From positions 1 to 26,093 of the forward strand of contig FWWN02000663.1 in NCBI GenBank assembly GCA_900175165.2: 26,093 nucleotides of DNA. Reading direction: 5' to 3'. The notes beneath the pieces are model-generated. The model did no database searches. It was given only the letters and a program-made list of their open reading frames with translations, and was not told the origin of the DNA. Positions within the stretch are counted from its first letter, which is position 1, and every line of letters begins with the position of its first letter. Positions 9,550-19,180 of the stretch are shown here, one piece after another. Position numbers and translations under genes: made by a program. The stretch comes from Rhizomucor pusillus. Its lineage: Eukaryota > Mucoromycota > Mucoromycetes > Mucorales > Lichtheimiaceae.

Positions 9550-11379
9550 GGTCTAAAACGTCCACTGGAACTACCTCGCTCATTATAAAGCCTTTACCTG
9601 AATCGGTTATGGACAAATTATCCAACTTTATTGCGACAACTCAGGAGCTGGCAGCCGGAACTTTCACGCCTCAAAAATATACTAATGCTAAAGGAGCACG
9701 GCAATTTACAGTGTTTCCCATGTACAGTTTCCAGCCCAGACACATCATGACCGATCTGCAAGCATTTGGGACATTACTGTCATAAGTTGGACTGGGAAAA
9801 CCTGGAGATGTATCTCCCACCCAAGGAAATGCTGGCGAAGAATATTTCAAGTTATTTGGCATGAGCAAAATCGGATATCCCACCCTAGAAAGCCTGAATA
9901 CCGAATATAAGCTATTCTGGTAATATCAGTTCAGTTATTTAGCATTTGTTTGCTAATGATAGCTTTATACGCAGGAATACTGTCAGAACTGATGGGTATG
10001 ATGTGGATTTATTTTCAAAAAGTGAAAGAAAGCACCTTTCTCAGAAGCGACACCATCTATGTTTCGAGATCTCGCTGAAGATCCTGACACTGTTATTTGC
10101 GGTGTTGATCCTGGCGTTGACAAAGTATTTGTGGCCGTGGACGGCGAGCCTGGTGAATCACATCGGATAAGGCAACTTACAGCAGCAGAATATTACGACA
10201 TTTGTGGCTATAACAGGGCCCGGCAAGTCCGCACGAAGTATCTCAACGAAGATCCAACCTCGGAGTCCATTATTGACAGGATTCCATCCTTGAAAACTTC
10301 CTCGCTGGCAAATTTGCAAGAAGCTATCCAATATCGCCTTACCCATCACAGAGCCATCTGCACTGTATACCACCAGTACTTTCAGCTGTTCTAAATACAT
10401 TCTGCCGATTTAACCATCAAAATTTCAAAGTCATACGTCAACAAACAGAAAGGCTTACGCGAGATCGCCAGATACTTACTTGGCGGCAGTGAAAGTTATG
10501 CAAACCCTCAAGCAGCATCAGAAGAACAGCTCAAGACATCCAAGGATGCGAAATGGCGAGCGAAACCTGCGCAGGATAACGATACAAACCGGTGCAAGCC
10601 AGTTCTCATAGCACACGGTAACGGTTCATTTAGCGGGTCCATGAAGGGGAAGGTTGCTGCTCCTCGCAAATCCATATTAAAGGCTCTCAGAGATGTAGCA
10701 AAGTACTTAGAGGTATGATGCGTTTACGCTATCCAAATCTGCATTAGACATCCAACTTATTTTCATCATGGTATTCCCATTGCAAGTACCCTGCAATCCT
10801 TATCAAGGTTGACGAGTACTTCACATCGCAAATTTGCCCGAAATGCTCTCAAAGATCAGTTGGTAACGTTAATGGATATTGTGATATCAATAGGGACAGA
10901 CTAAGTTAACGAGACTCAAGTAAAGTTCTTTATTCACGATCATTCTGTATTTATAGAGAATCTTTCTCTTGGCGATCTTTCCTCTGTATGCATCTAATAT
11001 AATCTCAAGAAGCCCGTTAACCAGTGATGGGCGAGCATCTGTCGTGCATCTGTCATCATCAGAGTGGGAAACCATTGTCTGGTGTAAAATTGGAGCTGTC
11101 AAGATCAAGATAGCGGCAATTAAGCTATCTGTGTTATCATAGCAATAAAGAGAGGATGTGAAGTGCAGGGTAAGATCAAGAGATCCTGTCAAATTCTTAC
11201 GAAACGAAGTGTTGGATACAACAGATATACACAAGCTCCGAATACACGCTGTCTTCAGATGCTAAGTCTGCAGCACGGCATGGAATCGAGATATCATGGC
11301 TGCTTTGAATATGCGAAGAGTCGCTTTATATATGGCAAGAGATCAGGATGAGCGCCCGGCACCCTACAATAGAGCTTGA
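9550..11379 (+). pseudogene. Fanzor (eukaryotic TnpB-like RuvC nuclease), degenerate
   Basis: Fanzors are RNA-guided DNA nucleases carried by eukaryotic mobile elements. One frame runs 9550-9921 with a single TAA at 9783. The RTDGYDVDLF motif that precedes the nuclease core lies near 9980-10010. RuvC-I is ICGVDPGVDKVFVAVDGE, with catalytic Asp at 10107-10109. After a frameshift near 10394, the block GNGSFSGSMKGKVAAPRKS ends at a spliceable intron, 10713-10786. Next comes VDEYFTSQICPKC, whose Glu at 10814-10816 is the shifted catalytic Glu typical of Fanzors, together with the first CxxC of the zinc ribbon. The second Cys pair (C-stop-V-C, 11260-11271) and RuvC-III WNRDIMAALN (Asp 11290-11292) lie beyond about 300 bp of inserted sequence. 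The ORF stops at TGA 11377-11379. All three catalytic acids survive, but stops, frameshifts and the insertion make it inactive. Confidence 0.85.
10866..11165. mobile_element. sequence splitting the Fanzor zinc ribbon (insertion or long intron)
   Basis: The Fanzor frame leaves family-like sequence soon after CPKCSQRSV (about 10862) and resumes in coding form at about 11166 (RDPVKFLRNEVLDTTDIHKL), ahead of the second Cys pair. The intervening sequence of about 300 bp is unrelated and AT-rich. It contains a stretch near 10925-10985 reminiscent of an LTR leader, but no terminal repeats or target duplication could be fixed. Limits are approximate. An intron using weak sites (GT at about 10872 and an AG just before 11160) is the alternative. 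Confidence 0.45.
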
Positions 11380-11388
11380 CCACGAATG

Positions 11389-11420
11389 TTTACAGTTGAC
11401 CTGTAAATAGCAAGTGCTTG
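11389..11420 (+). other. two small hairpins just 3' of the Fanzor stop
   Basis: TTTACAG (11389-11395) pairs perfectly with CTGTAAA (11401-11407) around a 5-nt loop. CAAGTGCTTG (11411-11420) forms a second short stem. Guide RNAs of TnpB-like systems lie at or beyond the 3' end of the nuclease gene, so a scaffold remnant is conceivable. Short chance hairpins are equally possible. Confidence 0.25.
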
Positions 11421-11756
11421 TTATATTAAAAAGAAATAATCATAGGCAAATTAAAAAGCAGGCGATACAGTAATGAATATGAAGAAGCCAAGAGCGAGTA
11501 ACAAACGTAGTTGATTGGAAACAAGGGGATTTCGTAAGAGCGTAACAGCCACGTTACACGACGATCATACTACACTACCATGATGTTCTGATGGAGACAT
11601 AGTATTTCTATCCAAAATGACGATTATTTTTGAATATTCATGTGTATATTTACTATATTGTCTATATTAATGTAATAAAGGACCATTGGGCTTTTTATGA
11701 CGTTGAAGTACTGCTCAAAGTCGGTTTCATGCCGCGGAGCTTGCGAAGCGGGTCAT
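11421..11756. other. non-coding, no feature seen
   Basis: AT-rich, with stops in all frames. It may include the 3' end of the Fanzor-bearing element, but no terminal repeat was found. Confidence 0.3.
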
Positions 11757-12240
11757 TTAAAGGAATAGGCGCAAGCTCTTTGAATCTGAATGGGCTCCAC
11801 CCTTATATCCTGCCTTAAGCAGCTCTTGAAGGATAGCAGAATCATCAGGGCATAAAGCTGTGGGAACTGTTTCATTCCAATAAGCCAACTCGTTCGCGTC
11901 AGATTGAATGATTGCTACGACATCTTTTTCGACTATTTGCGTAGCGTGTGTTGCAACTACAATTGTTCTCTTTTGCTGGAGACCTCATGGATTGTCCCTT
12001 TTGTCATCTTTGCGATCTGCGTTAAGTGCTTCCATGAAGTTGGGTGCACGACTGTCGCTTTCTTGAATATTTGCTACCAATTTTCTTAGGAGTTCGTATC
12101 CTGTTTCTTCGGCTGTAGCTGGGACACAATCCTCCTTCATATTTATAGAAATTGATGATGAGCCTTTCATCGATTTTCGCTAATTGCAAAATTTGGCGAT
12201 GACTGACAGAAAGAGGTATGTTTCTCGAATGAAGCTGCAT
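11757..12240 (-). pseudogene. unidentified eroded ORF
   Basis: Minus-strand coding-like sequence. An upstream part contains EETGYELLRKLVANIQESDS and FMEALNADRKDD (about 12130-12000). After a frameshift comes QQKRTIVVATHATQIVEKDV followed by IQSDANELAYWNETVPTALC and ILQELLKAGYKGGAHSDSKS. It stops at TAA 11759-11757. Composition and length of open frame argue for a real former gene. I do not recognise the family; a lineage-specific transposon protein is likely given the surroundings. Confidence 0.4.
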
Positions 12241-12334
12241 AAAATGCTAAGGTACGATCCAATCGCGTTCGTTCTGCGCGAAGCATGACTTCGTAAGCTT
12301 CTTTTCATGCTGGAATTGCAGTTGAAGCAGGGCC

Positions 12335-12348
12335 NNNNNNNNNNNNNN
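12335..12348. other. assembly gap (14 N)
   Basis: Fourteen N followed by an 11-G run at 12349-12359. The gap probably marks a collapsed low-complexity tract. Open frames crossing it are not meaningful. Confidence 0.95.
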
Positions 12349-12359
12349 GGGGGGGGGGG

Positions 12360-12478
12360 CTGTCCCATCCCAGTGTCCAAGCTGCTCCAGTGGGACGTCC
12401 CAATGGGACGTGGGACGAGGTAGTGTCCCAGCACGTGCGTTCCAAGTGTCCCAACTGTACCAATGGGACGTCCCTGTC
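12360..12478. repeat. GGGAC/GTCCC low-complexity cluster
   Basis: Many copies of GTCCC, GGGAC and the palindromic TGGGACGTCCCA word are packed irregularly, not as a fixed-period tandem array. The same vocabulary recurs at 18550-18585 and 18930-19180. It lies directly beside the poly-G tract and the assembly gap. Confidence 0.7.
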
Positions 12479-13090
12479 GTATTCATGGATTGATTAGTGC
12501 TCAATAATGACGGAGGTGGTACAACAATTATAACTTCCTCTTATTACAATCATCTACTGGTAGACTTAATTCTTTGCTTCTTATTCCATTAAAAGCACCT
12601 ACCCAAAGTCTCGCAGTATTTTACTGTTCCACCTTCCCAACAAATACTTCAGTCCCAAGAGTCCCTAGTGCCGTAACATCTGAAATTTCTCGCTCCGATG
12701 AATGTTTTCAGGTGAGCTGCATGCGGCCTATGTCAGAAGCACGGTGACCTAGACGATGAACGAAGACATAAGTTAATGTATCTTAGCATAAGCGTCCCAA
12801 GCCGTCCCCGTACGAGCCCTACGTTGAAGATCATGCTGATGACACCATAGGATCCAACCACCATCGCACCATGACAACCATCTCCGTAGTAATGGAAATC
12901 CTTGTAACATTTCATTGTGAGCAGCAGTGGACTACTGTTGTTGCCCTTCCGTTTGGCAAGTGGTACGATACTGTGGTGGCTGCTAACTCTCTGCACAGAC
13001 TGCATCCAGTACATATAATAACATTCTTTCAAGTATTTCATGCCGTCGATCCTTCCACCCGTATATTTCCGGTAGGCTGCAAGGAATCCA
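12479..13090. other. non-coding or unrecognisable, about 600 bp
   Basis: Long frames on both strands across 12733-13119 have no coding signature or motif that I recognise and mirror each other. I see no supportable gene. Confidence 0.3.
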
Positions 13091-13339
13091 TTGCGCTGTG
13101 CACTCGAGGAATCCGTTAAAACTCCAAGGAAGTTGCCTTTGGAGGAAAAATCAAAATTAAAAGCAGTGAAGAAAGTGAGAAAATACCGGTGGAACTACAT
13201 CTCGGGGAGGCCACCCAGAATCGCCTGGAAGACAACCACATGCTTTCTGATTTCAGTGAAGTATAATATGGAAGAGCAGAGATTTTAGTGTCCTTTGGTT
13301 GCCTTATATGTCACACCCATAATAACAAGGAACATCTTG

Positions 13340-13662
13340 ATGTTTGCAGGTACTGGCAAGTTCGGAGGTAGGGATCGTCAAACGATCTGGATCCGAACCT
13401 ATCTGCTCAGATCCTGATCTACATTTTTGAATCCGAGCACAAAGTCTGCAGCCTTTTTCCAATTGTTTGGTCAGCGCTTTGACTTAAACATTGGCTGGGC
13501 GATGCGCAATCTTAACAGTAATCCGAAAGTCCAAGGAGGATCAGCACGTCGATACAAAAAAGCGTGTCTCGGTTTTGTTTATTGTGCAAACGAAGCATGC
13601 AAATTCTACGAGAATTGTGATATAGGCAAAGAGCCAAACGGAAAACAGACAGCAATTCGGTA
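13340..13662 (+). pseudogene. GCM/WRKY-like zinc-finger remnant, transposon-type
   Basis: The open frame from 13427 encodes FDLNIGWAMRNLN, then ARRYKKACLGFVYCANEACK, and continues to a GTAAGA donor at 13662. The pattern of a basic RRYKK stretch followed by C-L-G-x3-C-x4-C is that of the WRKY-GCM1/FLYWCH zinc fingers that precede the catalytic domain in fungal Mutator-like transposases (family knowledge, assigned by eye). Further coding after the intron, if any, may lie at 13763-13948, but nothing there resembles a transposase core. A second copy of the module is on the minus strand at 18735-18905. Confidence 0.4.
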
Positions 13663-13949
13663 AGACGCTGATGTATTTGAAAGAATAAAAGATCGAAAAT
13701 AAGATCAATTACATATCTAGCTATTTCTCGTACGGACTCTATTTAAAAGTTTTTCTTGTCGGATGCGTATGGAAGACGGACTAACGCTTAGCCAGACTTT
13801 GTTAGCAACAGGATTGACATCGTCTCAGACCTGTAGACTGTTCACTGATCGTATTGGAGCATCACAGCTTATCTCATCTCTGCTGAATACTTTATGGCGG
13901 TCTTTTTGCACCATTGTTCCTGGAATTATTATCCGAACAGCAGGATGAC

Positions 13950-14940
13950 GACCGAGATGATTAATTCAACTTGTGTGGAAGTATGCTGGAATACGACAAG
14001 AAGTAAATTCGTTCAGCGGTCGATGTAAGCGAAGTCAACAGATCGATTCAAACGTTCGTCGAACTTCGCGTCAACTTAACGACTTTAACAGAAGGTTATG
14101 AATTCAGGTAAAAAGATCTATCGTTTATTCAGCTCGCGGAGAGCGCCTTATATACCCTTTTTCAAAATCGAATGTGCCTCTAGGAATCTCCTGGAACTAT
14201 GTGATGTACAAGTAGAATTATCACAGGTTCATGCGCGCCTTTCAGGGGATAAGGGAGATTACAACTTGCTCAAGTGAACAGTTTGCCATGCATGAACGAA
14301 AAAGGTAAAAAGATCTTGGCATTTTAAACCAGTAATACTTTCTAGATAGTACAGGCTGAACGTTGTCAATGCGAACTTTGCGGTCAAGATAAGTATAGAA
14401 AGATAGTTGATACCAAATACAAATACATACATGTTGAACGAAAAGTATGCTGAAAGCAGGATCAACATTGTGAACTGATACGAAGCACCATAGGTAACTT
14501 GTCTACCAAGGTTAGTTTTCTCATTTTCCATCGAAACCGAATTAAGCTACCTAATTCACACCTAACTTCTTGGACCTCACCTTCGTGTTTCCCGTAATGT
14601 ACGGGTATCCACTTTGTGCGGGAGCAGACCTTGCATTTCTTTTCCTGACCATAACGGTAGTGATGGTGAGCCTAGAAAGAACAGAAAAGCAAAATGTCAG
14701 ATTTTTCTCCAGAGACATGACGTGCTCGTAGAGCTACTTTGATTATGTCTGCAAAGAGAGCCCTTGAAGCAGTTGCTGTTCTCATGTGAGAGACATCAAG
14801 GCAAAAGTTGCGAAGAACCGACAAAAAAAAAGGAAGCTGGAACGATTTGAGCGAAGGAAAAAAGCACCCTCAAGATTACGTGAAAAGTAACGTCTGACCA
14901 CATCCAGATTCCTCCTACGTTCCTAGCCAGTTCCATTGAA
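13950..14940. other. mixed remnants, no confident gene
   Basis: Both strands show short coding-like blocks. On the minus strand, LFADIIKVALRARHVSGEKS (about 14770-14715) and, after a good 3' splice site, HHHYRYGQEKKCKVCSRTKW (about 14670-14580) suggest an eroded protein with a Cys pair. On the plus strand, a basic stretch KNRQKKRKLERFERRKKAPS ends at TAA near 14889. These overlap, so only one can be real. GGTAAAAAGATCT occurs twice (14108 and 14301). Nothing is assigned. Confidence 0.25.
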
Positions 14941-15444
14941 TGAAATAAACTGTTCGATTTATAACAGCCGTTTCTCTCCTATGGAGGTCATCTAGAACCA
15001 CATACACGACGATCCTCTCGTGTATGTGGTTCTAGATGACCTCCTATATAAATTATAAGATTGAAGTTGATTGCGAACCGATACCATTATCGATTATCCT
15101 CTCAATCCCAGTAGACCAGGCGAAATAGCGCTCGAAATGAAGGCGTCCCCTCCAGAGCGACCTTGAAGGACGATCCGTCGCAAGTCAGAATCTTCGATTC
15201 TATGGGCGAAGCGTCGACAGAACGCCGAATACATGTGAAACTAGCCAGAAGCAAAGGAAAAAACAACTGTCAGCACGGATCTATCAGTGTGCGGAGCGTG
15301 CGCCTTTACGACATTAGCCATGGCATGCAGAGTGTGGGGAGAATTTTCGTCAGATCGTCACCGATGCAAAAGCTAGTGGACCCCAACGGTATCTGGATCG
15401 AATATGCTGCTTTGCTGCTGTATTCACAACATATACTAATGTAA
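14941..15444 (+). pseudogene. unrecognised protein-coding repeat, copy A, 5' part
   Basis: After the inserted MITE, coding-like sequence begins YKIEVDCEPIP, then ILSIPV. The 15163 frame reads GSISVRSVRLYDISHGMQSV. The minus-strand copy B (20583-20275) reads YKVEVDCEPIP, then LVLSIAV, and in another frame GSTDGRSVRIYGIGHGMDNM. The DNA of the two copies aligns through the upstream leader as well, so they are members of one dispersed repeat. Frames are broken in both. Family unknown; a transposon-encoded protein is inferred from dispersed copies. Confidence 0.5.
14983..15044. mobile_element. 62-bp perfect-palindrome MITE
   Basis: Arms of 27 bp (14983-15009 and 15018-15044) are perfect inverted repeats around an 8-nt loop (CGATCCTC). 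They begin GGAGGTCATCTAGAACCACA. The element is flanked by TAT on both sides (14980-14982 and 15045-15047), read as a 3-bp target duplication. The arms are the terminal part of the larger element at 24256-24515. Copy B of the host repeat (rc of about 20520-20560) lacks the insertion, giving a natural empty site. Confidence 0.85.
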
Positions 15445-16805
15445 AGTAAATATTCAGATCCTGTACCGGAAGCTTACGATTGGGCGTTAGTAGGCTTCCG
15501 AATTCGCTCGGGCGTGACCGTTGACTGACCGGTTTATATTTCGCAACGAATTGTGATGTTGTGCTGTGCGAGCTTTGGAAGACCTATGCCTCTGAAATAT
15601 CTACAGCTAAAGCTTTAGGGAGGCTCGACTTCATAACTGCATATATAAGCAGGAAATTCGGGCGAAAAATGTAGCTCTTGCGATGTCCGCATATGCAAGG
15701 TATTTGTGGATTCTGTGATTCCGGTAAGACCGCAGGAGCATGCGGAGATAAACATTCATGAGTATCCGAAGGTGGCCACGAAATATCGATAATAAACATT
15801 AACAGCGATAACGACAACGACAACCACCTGGGATATGATCTAAGATTCCTCGAAAGATACATCCATGAGCTCATGGAGGAAAATACATACTGCAAACACT
15901 CAATAAGCTACCACGTAGGCCCTCATATGTAACAATCACTTAGAATGACCGTGGGCATGACCGTTAGCAAACGGGGCCAGACCGACCTTCAACGGTCTAC
16001 ATATAAGTGTCGTGTCTGGCATAAGTTGGAAAAGAACTACAAGAACAGCATCAAGAACTATTGGTTGAATTGTTATTAGACCGACTTCTCAGACTTCAAT
16101 CAATCGTCACATCTCGTCATAGTTTATAAGCTGTAGAAAAACTTTCAATGGACGTTGATCTGCTTTTCAGAATTAAACAGCAATCCCAAAGACCTACTTT
16201 GTCTCTTGTTGTTTTGATTGTTGAACACCACAATAGAGGATTGACCAGGTACACAATGAGAGAGGTTTGTCCACCAAATCCATCATGGATAAAACGAACA
16301 ATGTCATTCTAGTGTACCAAGCTCAAGCAGGAAACGCCAAAGTCATCTCAAGATAGGTTTATGGCTACGTGATAGGGTCAAATATTAATGATAGGTGAGC
16401 ATTGTCATGATAGCTACCTTATTATATCATAACATATACATCTGCTAAATAGTAAGGGTTTAACATGATTACATCTTATCCACCGAATACAGCTAAAATC
16501 ATATAAACATGGCCGATCCTCATAAGGACCGTGTGTTGTAGGACCATCGGTCGCGGTCCTAAGGAGATGGTCTATCGGTTTTCGGCCATGGACCGTTCGG
16601 AGCCCTAGGCATTAGCAATGATCCAGTCAAATCAAAAGAGCTGGAACTGCTCAGCTGCATTATTAACCAATCCAATAATCAATATCTAGGTACTGACAAA
16701 GCTTATAAATGGCGATTGTAATCTTTTACTTTTCAATGCCAATTATGTGTACGTATCATGCTAGATCTAGAAGAGCAATTAAAATCTTCTTGCAGTTTGT
16801 AGACA
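15445..16805. other. about 1.4 kb interrupting repeat copy A
   Basis: Copy B runs from the HGMDNM block to the DNEGTY block in roughly 50-60 bp, whereas copy A has about 1.4 kb here. The interval shows no confident gene. It is rich in GACCG/CGGTC words (15515-15536, 15945-16000, 16525-16600) and includes a small inverted-repeat structure. Confidence 0.4.
16508..16590. repeat. 83-bp imperfect inverted-repeat structure
   Basis: CATGGCCGA (16508-16516) pairs with TCGGCCATG (16582-16590). Internally, AGGACCG near 16525 pairs with CGGTCCT ending at 16560. No target duplication is visible. It may be a small hairpin element or a by-product of GACCG word enrichment. Confidence 0.4.
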
Positions 16806-17201
16806 GTGTCAGACATCATCCAAAGCTCTCACATTGAAAAAGAGCCTCGAAGGTCTTATCTTCGTCCCCTGTGTCTAATTATCAGATCTCTCATATGCGC
16901 TGTTTTATCAGTATACGCTATACGGTATACTAACAACGAAGACACCTACGGGCAGGACGGCAGGAAGCAGTTCCCTTGGTTTAATGTCAAGGACTCGAGT
17001 ATACGTTTAGTCACAAACTCACAGTTCAAAGATCAAAGCTCCACGAGAAGAGAACTTGCTTCCAACCTGATGGATGTAGGGGACGTCCACGTCATCTATC
17101 TTGAACCGTCTTCGTCGACCGCTAAGCCCAGGTTTGAAGTTTTGCTTGACGATGAATACACCGAAGCCATCAGCATAAATTGTGCCTCTGAATGTCACTG
17201 A
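16806..17201 (+). pseudogene. unrecognised protein-coding repeat, copy A, 3' part
   Basis: The open frame of 131 codons (GTG start) contains YTNNEDTYG and QFPWFNVKD. These match YIDNEGTYKP and LPWFNVKDIEYIID of copy B on the minus strand. DNA similarity continues through the AAAGCTCCA block (17036 onward) in a different frame. The long C-terminal part of this open frame is therefore partly a frameshift product. The hydrophobic segment at the start (LCLIIRSLICAVLSVYAI) is not evidence of a membrane protein for the same reason. Confidence 0.4.
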
Positions 17202-17638
17202 TTTGTTGATTCCTTAGTCTTTGAATGGCTTTTTCTTGAAGTCAACTACTCTTTTCCATAGGTCAGGATCAAGGGCAGTATGTATTATGAGGGCTCGAAA
17301 GTATCTGCGTCGAGAGGATACTGGTGTCGATTTGCATATGTGCAGGTATCCATGATGTACGCAAAGGCAGACTTTGGAAAGTCTTGTGTGCAATCGTGTG
17401 TTGGTTTATGAGAAAGTAGCAGTAGGAAAAGTGGGTCAAAGACATCCAGTGAGACTGAATCAAACTTTTATTGCGACTGCAATAGTGCTCCATATTTATA
17501 CTCGATCTCTGAAAGTGCCACACGCAATATAACTTACTGATCCCGCTCTCGGCAGTTTTACCATAGATTGAAAGTCCTTTATACTGAGTCCTAATGACTA
17601 GAGTGTTATAGCGAGGGATCATGTATGTGGGTGCGACT

Positions 17639-17754
17639 AGGAGGGGACCCGACCGGGGGATGGGACCGGGTGGGTAAAACCCTGGAAAACTGGGGGGGGA
17701 CACTACGGCCAATGGCTTGAACCGGGATATCCCCGCTTTGGGTTCCCGGTAAGT
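17639..17754. repeat. G/C-rich low-complexity cluster
   Basis: Runs of GGGACC, GACCGGG and CCGGGATATCCC words with a G7 tract at 17692-17698. It resembles the GGGAC clusters elsewhere but with a CCGGG component. Confidence 0.5.
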
Positions 17755-17787
17755 ATGTCGAGTAGTTTTAAAGGATTATACGCTATA

Positions 17788-18515
17788 TTAATCGATGCGT
17801 GCATTGATTTCTTTGAATCCACGCCGCTTAGCAATACCGTCGGCATGGATAGTAAAGATATCACCTCGTTGAATGTATTCTTCTACGACACTCGCAACGC
17901 GCTGGCTACTGCATCGGAATCCTATCTCGTCATCCGATTGCAAGCAGATATACAATCTACCCTTATACATCGTAATAGTGTACGACGAGCCCGGAACAAG
18001 AACGTTGTAATCCGCTTTATAGTCTGTTGGCCTCAATAGCTTCCGCATCTCGACTAGACGGCCATCACCAACACGGACATGATCACCCGACGGCATGCTC
18101 CTGATATTTTCCTCATACAGTTGTATGGAGCATACGGTGGACGCCTCTCGATCTTTTGTCGCCTTACGCAGACGATCCCATGGCCAATCGATTAGAACTC
18201 CGTTGGCTTCTACTAGACCGATCGACGCAAAGGAAGGCACGGCAGGGAAGGGATGATCGAAACGGATATATCGAAAGTTTTGCGAATAAAACTTCAAATA
18301 TCGTTCGACTAGCTTGCGATATTGTTCCGTCTCGCTTGATTTTGGCTTATGAGCTTTGCGCAGAGTGAGAGGTTGCCAGAGTTCGGCAAAGAAGTTGCTT
18401 GTTACCCGTTTTGTCAAATCGAATCATTCTTTTTGCTTATTCCCCTTGATTTCATGGAGGAAGATAAATCTGGCGAACTCGTAAGCATGCGTCCTAATCT
18501 CCTTGACATGTGTCA
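17788..18515 (-). pseudogene. unidentified ORF with one in-frame stop
   Basis: A frame open from about 18515 encodes EDLLTHVKEIRTHAYEFARF, then IFLHE. It meets a TGA near 18421 and continues as LTKRVTSNFFAELWQPLTL and SETEQYRKLVERYLKFYSQN, on to 17788 (209 codons after the stop). The first 100 residues are helical and charged. From memory they recall the N-terminal helical region of Fanzor-type ORFs in Mucorales, which I cannot verify. The remainder (for example RLVEMRKLLRPTDYKADYNV) has no recognised domain and no RuvC motif. It is the longest unexplained open frame in the window. Confidence 0.45.
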
Positions 18516-18905
18516 GCAAATCTTCCAAACGGGCTCAGTATTTCTCAGGGCTGGCACTTGGGACGGGACAGTTGAGACGTCCCAGTATTCCAGCCTTATG
18601 TCGGAGGACGCATTGTTCGCCGGAAAACCTGAAGAAAGCTTGGGCTGAACCTTCGTAATCAACAAGCCAAAATCCACAACTACTCGACTACCACAACCTT
18701 TCTGCAGCTGCTTCCGCAAAGCCTTTTTGTCCACGCACGGACGAAGCTGCTGATTCTTTAATTTACAGCTTTACAGCTATCGTTTTCGCAGACGATATGT
18801 CCGCAGCATTTCCGCTTGTATCGTCTAATTTCTGCTTTCGACTTCGAGTAGCGGTTCCTGCGTTCTTCCCGCATAGCCCAACCAATGTCATAGCTGAAGT
18901 CGACA
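18513..18905 (-). pseudogene. GCM/WRKY-like zinc-finger remnant, second copy
   Basis: On the minus strand, DIGWAMREERRN is followed by RRYKRKCCGHIVCENDSCKA. After a frameshift it continues RPCVDKKALRKQLQKGCG. The order of a basic stretch, C-x4-C-x4-C, RPC and GCG fits a WRKY-GCM1-type zinc finger of Mutator-like elements and parallels the plus-strand copy at 13340-13662. The frame then runs through a GGGAC word cluster (YWDVSTVPSQVP, 18550-18585) to a TGA at 18515-18513. There it abuts, in another frame, the unidentified ORF that follows. Confidence 0.45.
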
Positions 18906-18924
18906 TAAGCATCCTTAGAATAGG

Positions 18925-19180
18925 GGTCTACACTGGGATGGTATCTGGGATGTGGGTCTGTCCCATCCCAGTTAGTCCCAATTAGAAATTATGTTGTCCC
19001 AATTAGACCCGGCTAGAGAATGTTGCTGTCCCAGTTCGGAGAATCCCAATTAAGCCCAGTCCCAGTTATTAGAAGCAATGCCAGTTGAGCCCAATTAAAT
19101 GCAGTCCCAATTTGGCCCATCCCAGTTAAGTCCCAGCCCAATGAGAACAGGAATGGGATGTCCCATCCCATGAAGAGCCC
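18925..19180. repeat. CCCAGT/GGGAC low-complexity cluster
   Basis: About 250 bp built from TCCCAGTT, TCCCAATT and GGGATGTCCCATCCC words in irregular order. It has the same vocabulary as 12360-12478 but a higher share of CCCA(A/G)TT. Frames crossing it have repetitive NWDS/NWAQ peptides and are not genes. Confidence 0.75.

Noticed and set aside
12180..12504. Minus-strand frames with repeated WD and SHW peptides
   Set aside because: They cross the N gap and the GGGAC word cluster; the peptides are translations of low-complexity DNA.
14259..14531. Hydrophobic minus-strand frame resembling a two-helix membrane protein
   Set aside because: Hydrophobicity follows from A/T-rich composition. Upstream splice options do not join it in frame to the coding-like block at 14580-14670.
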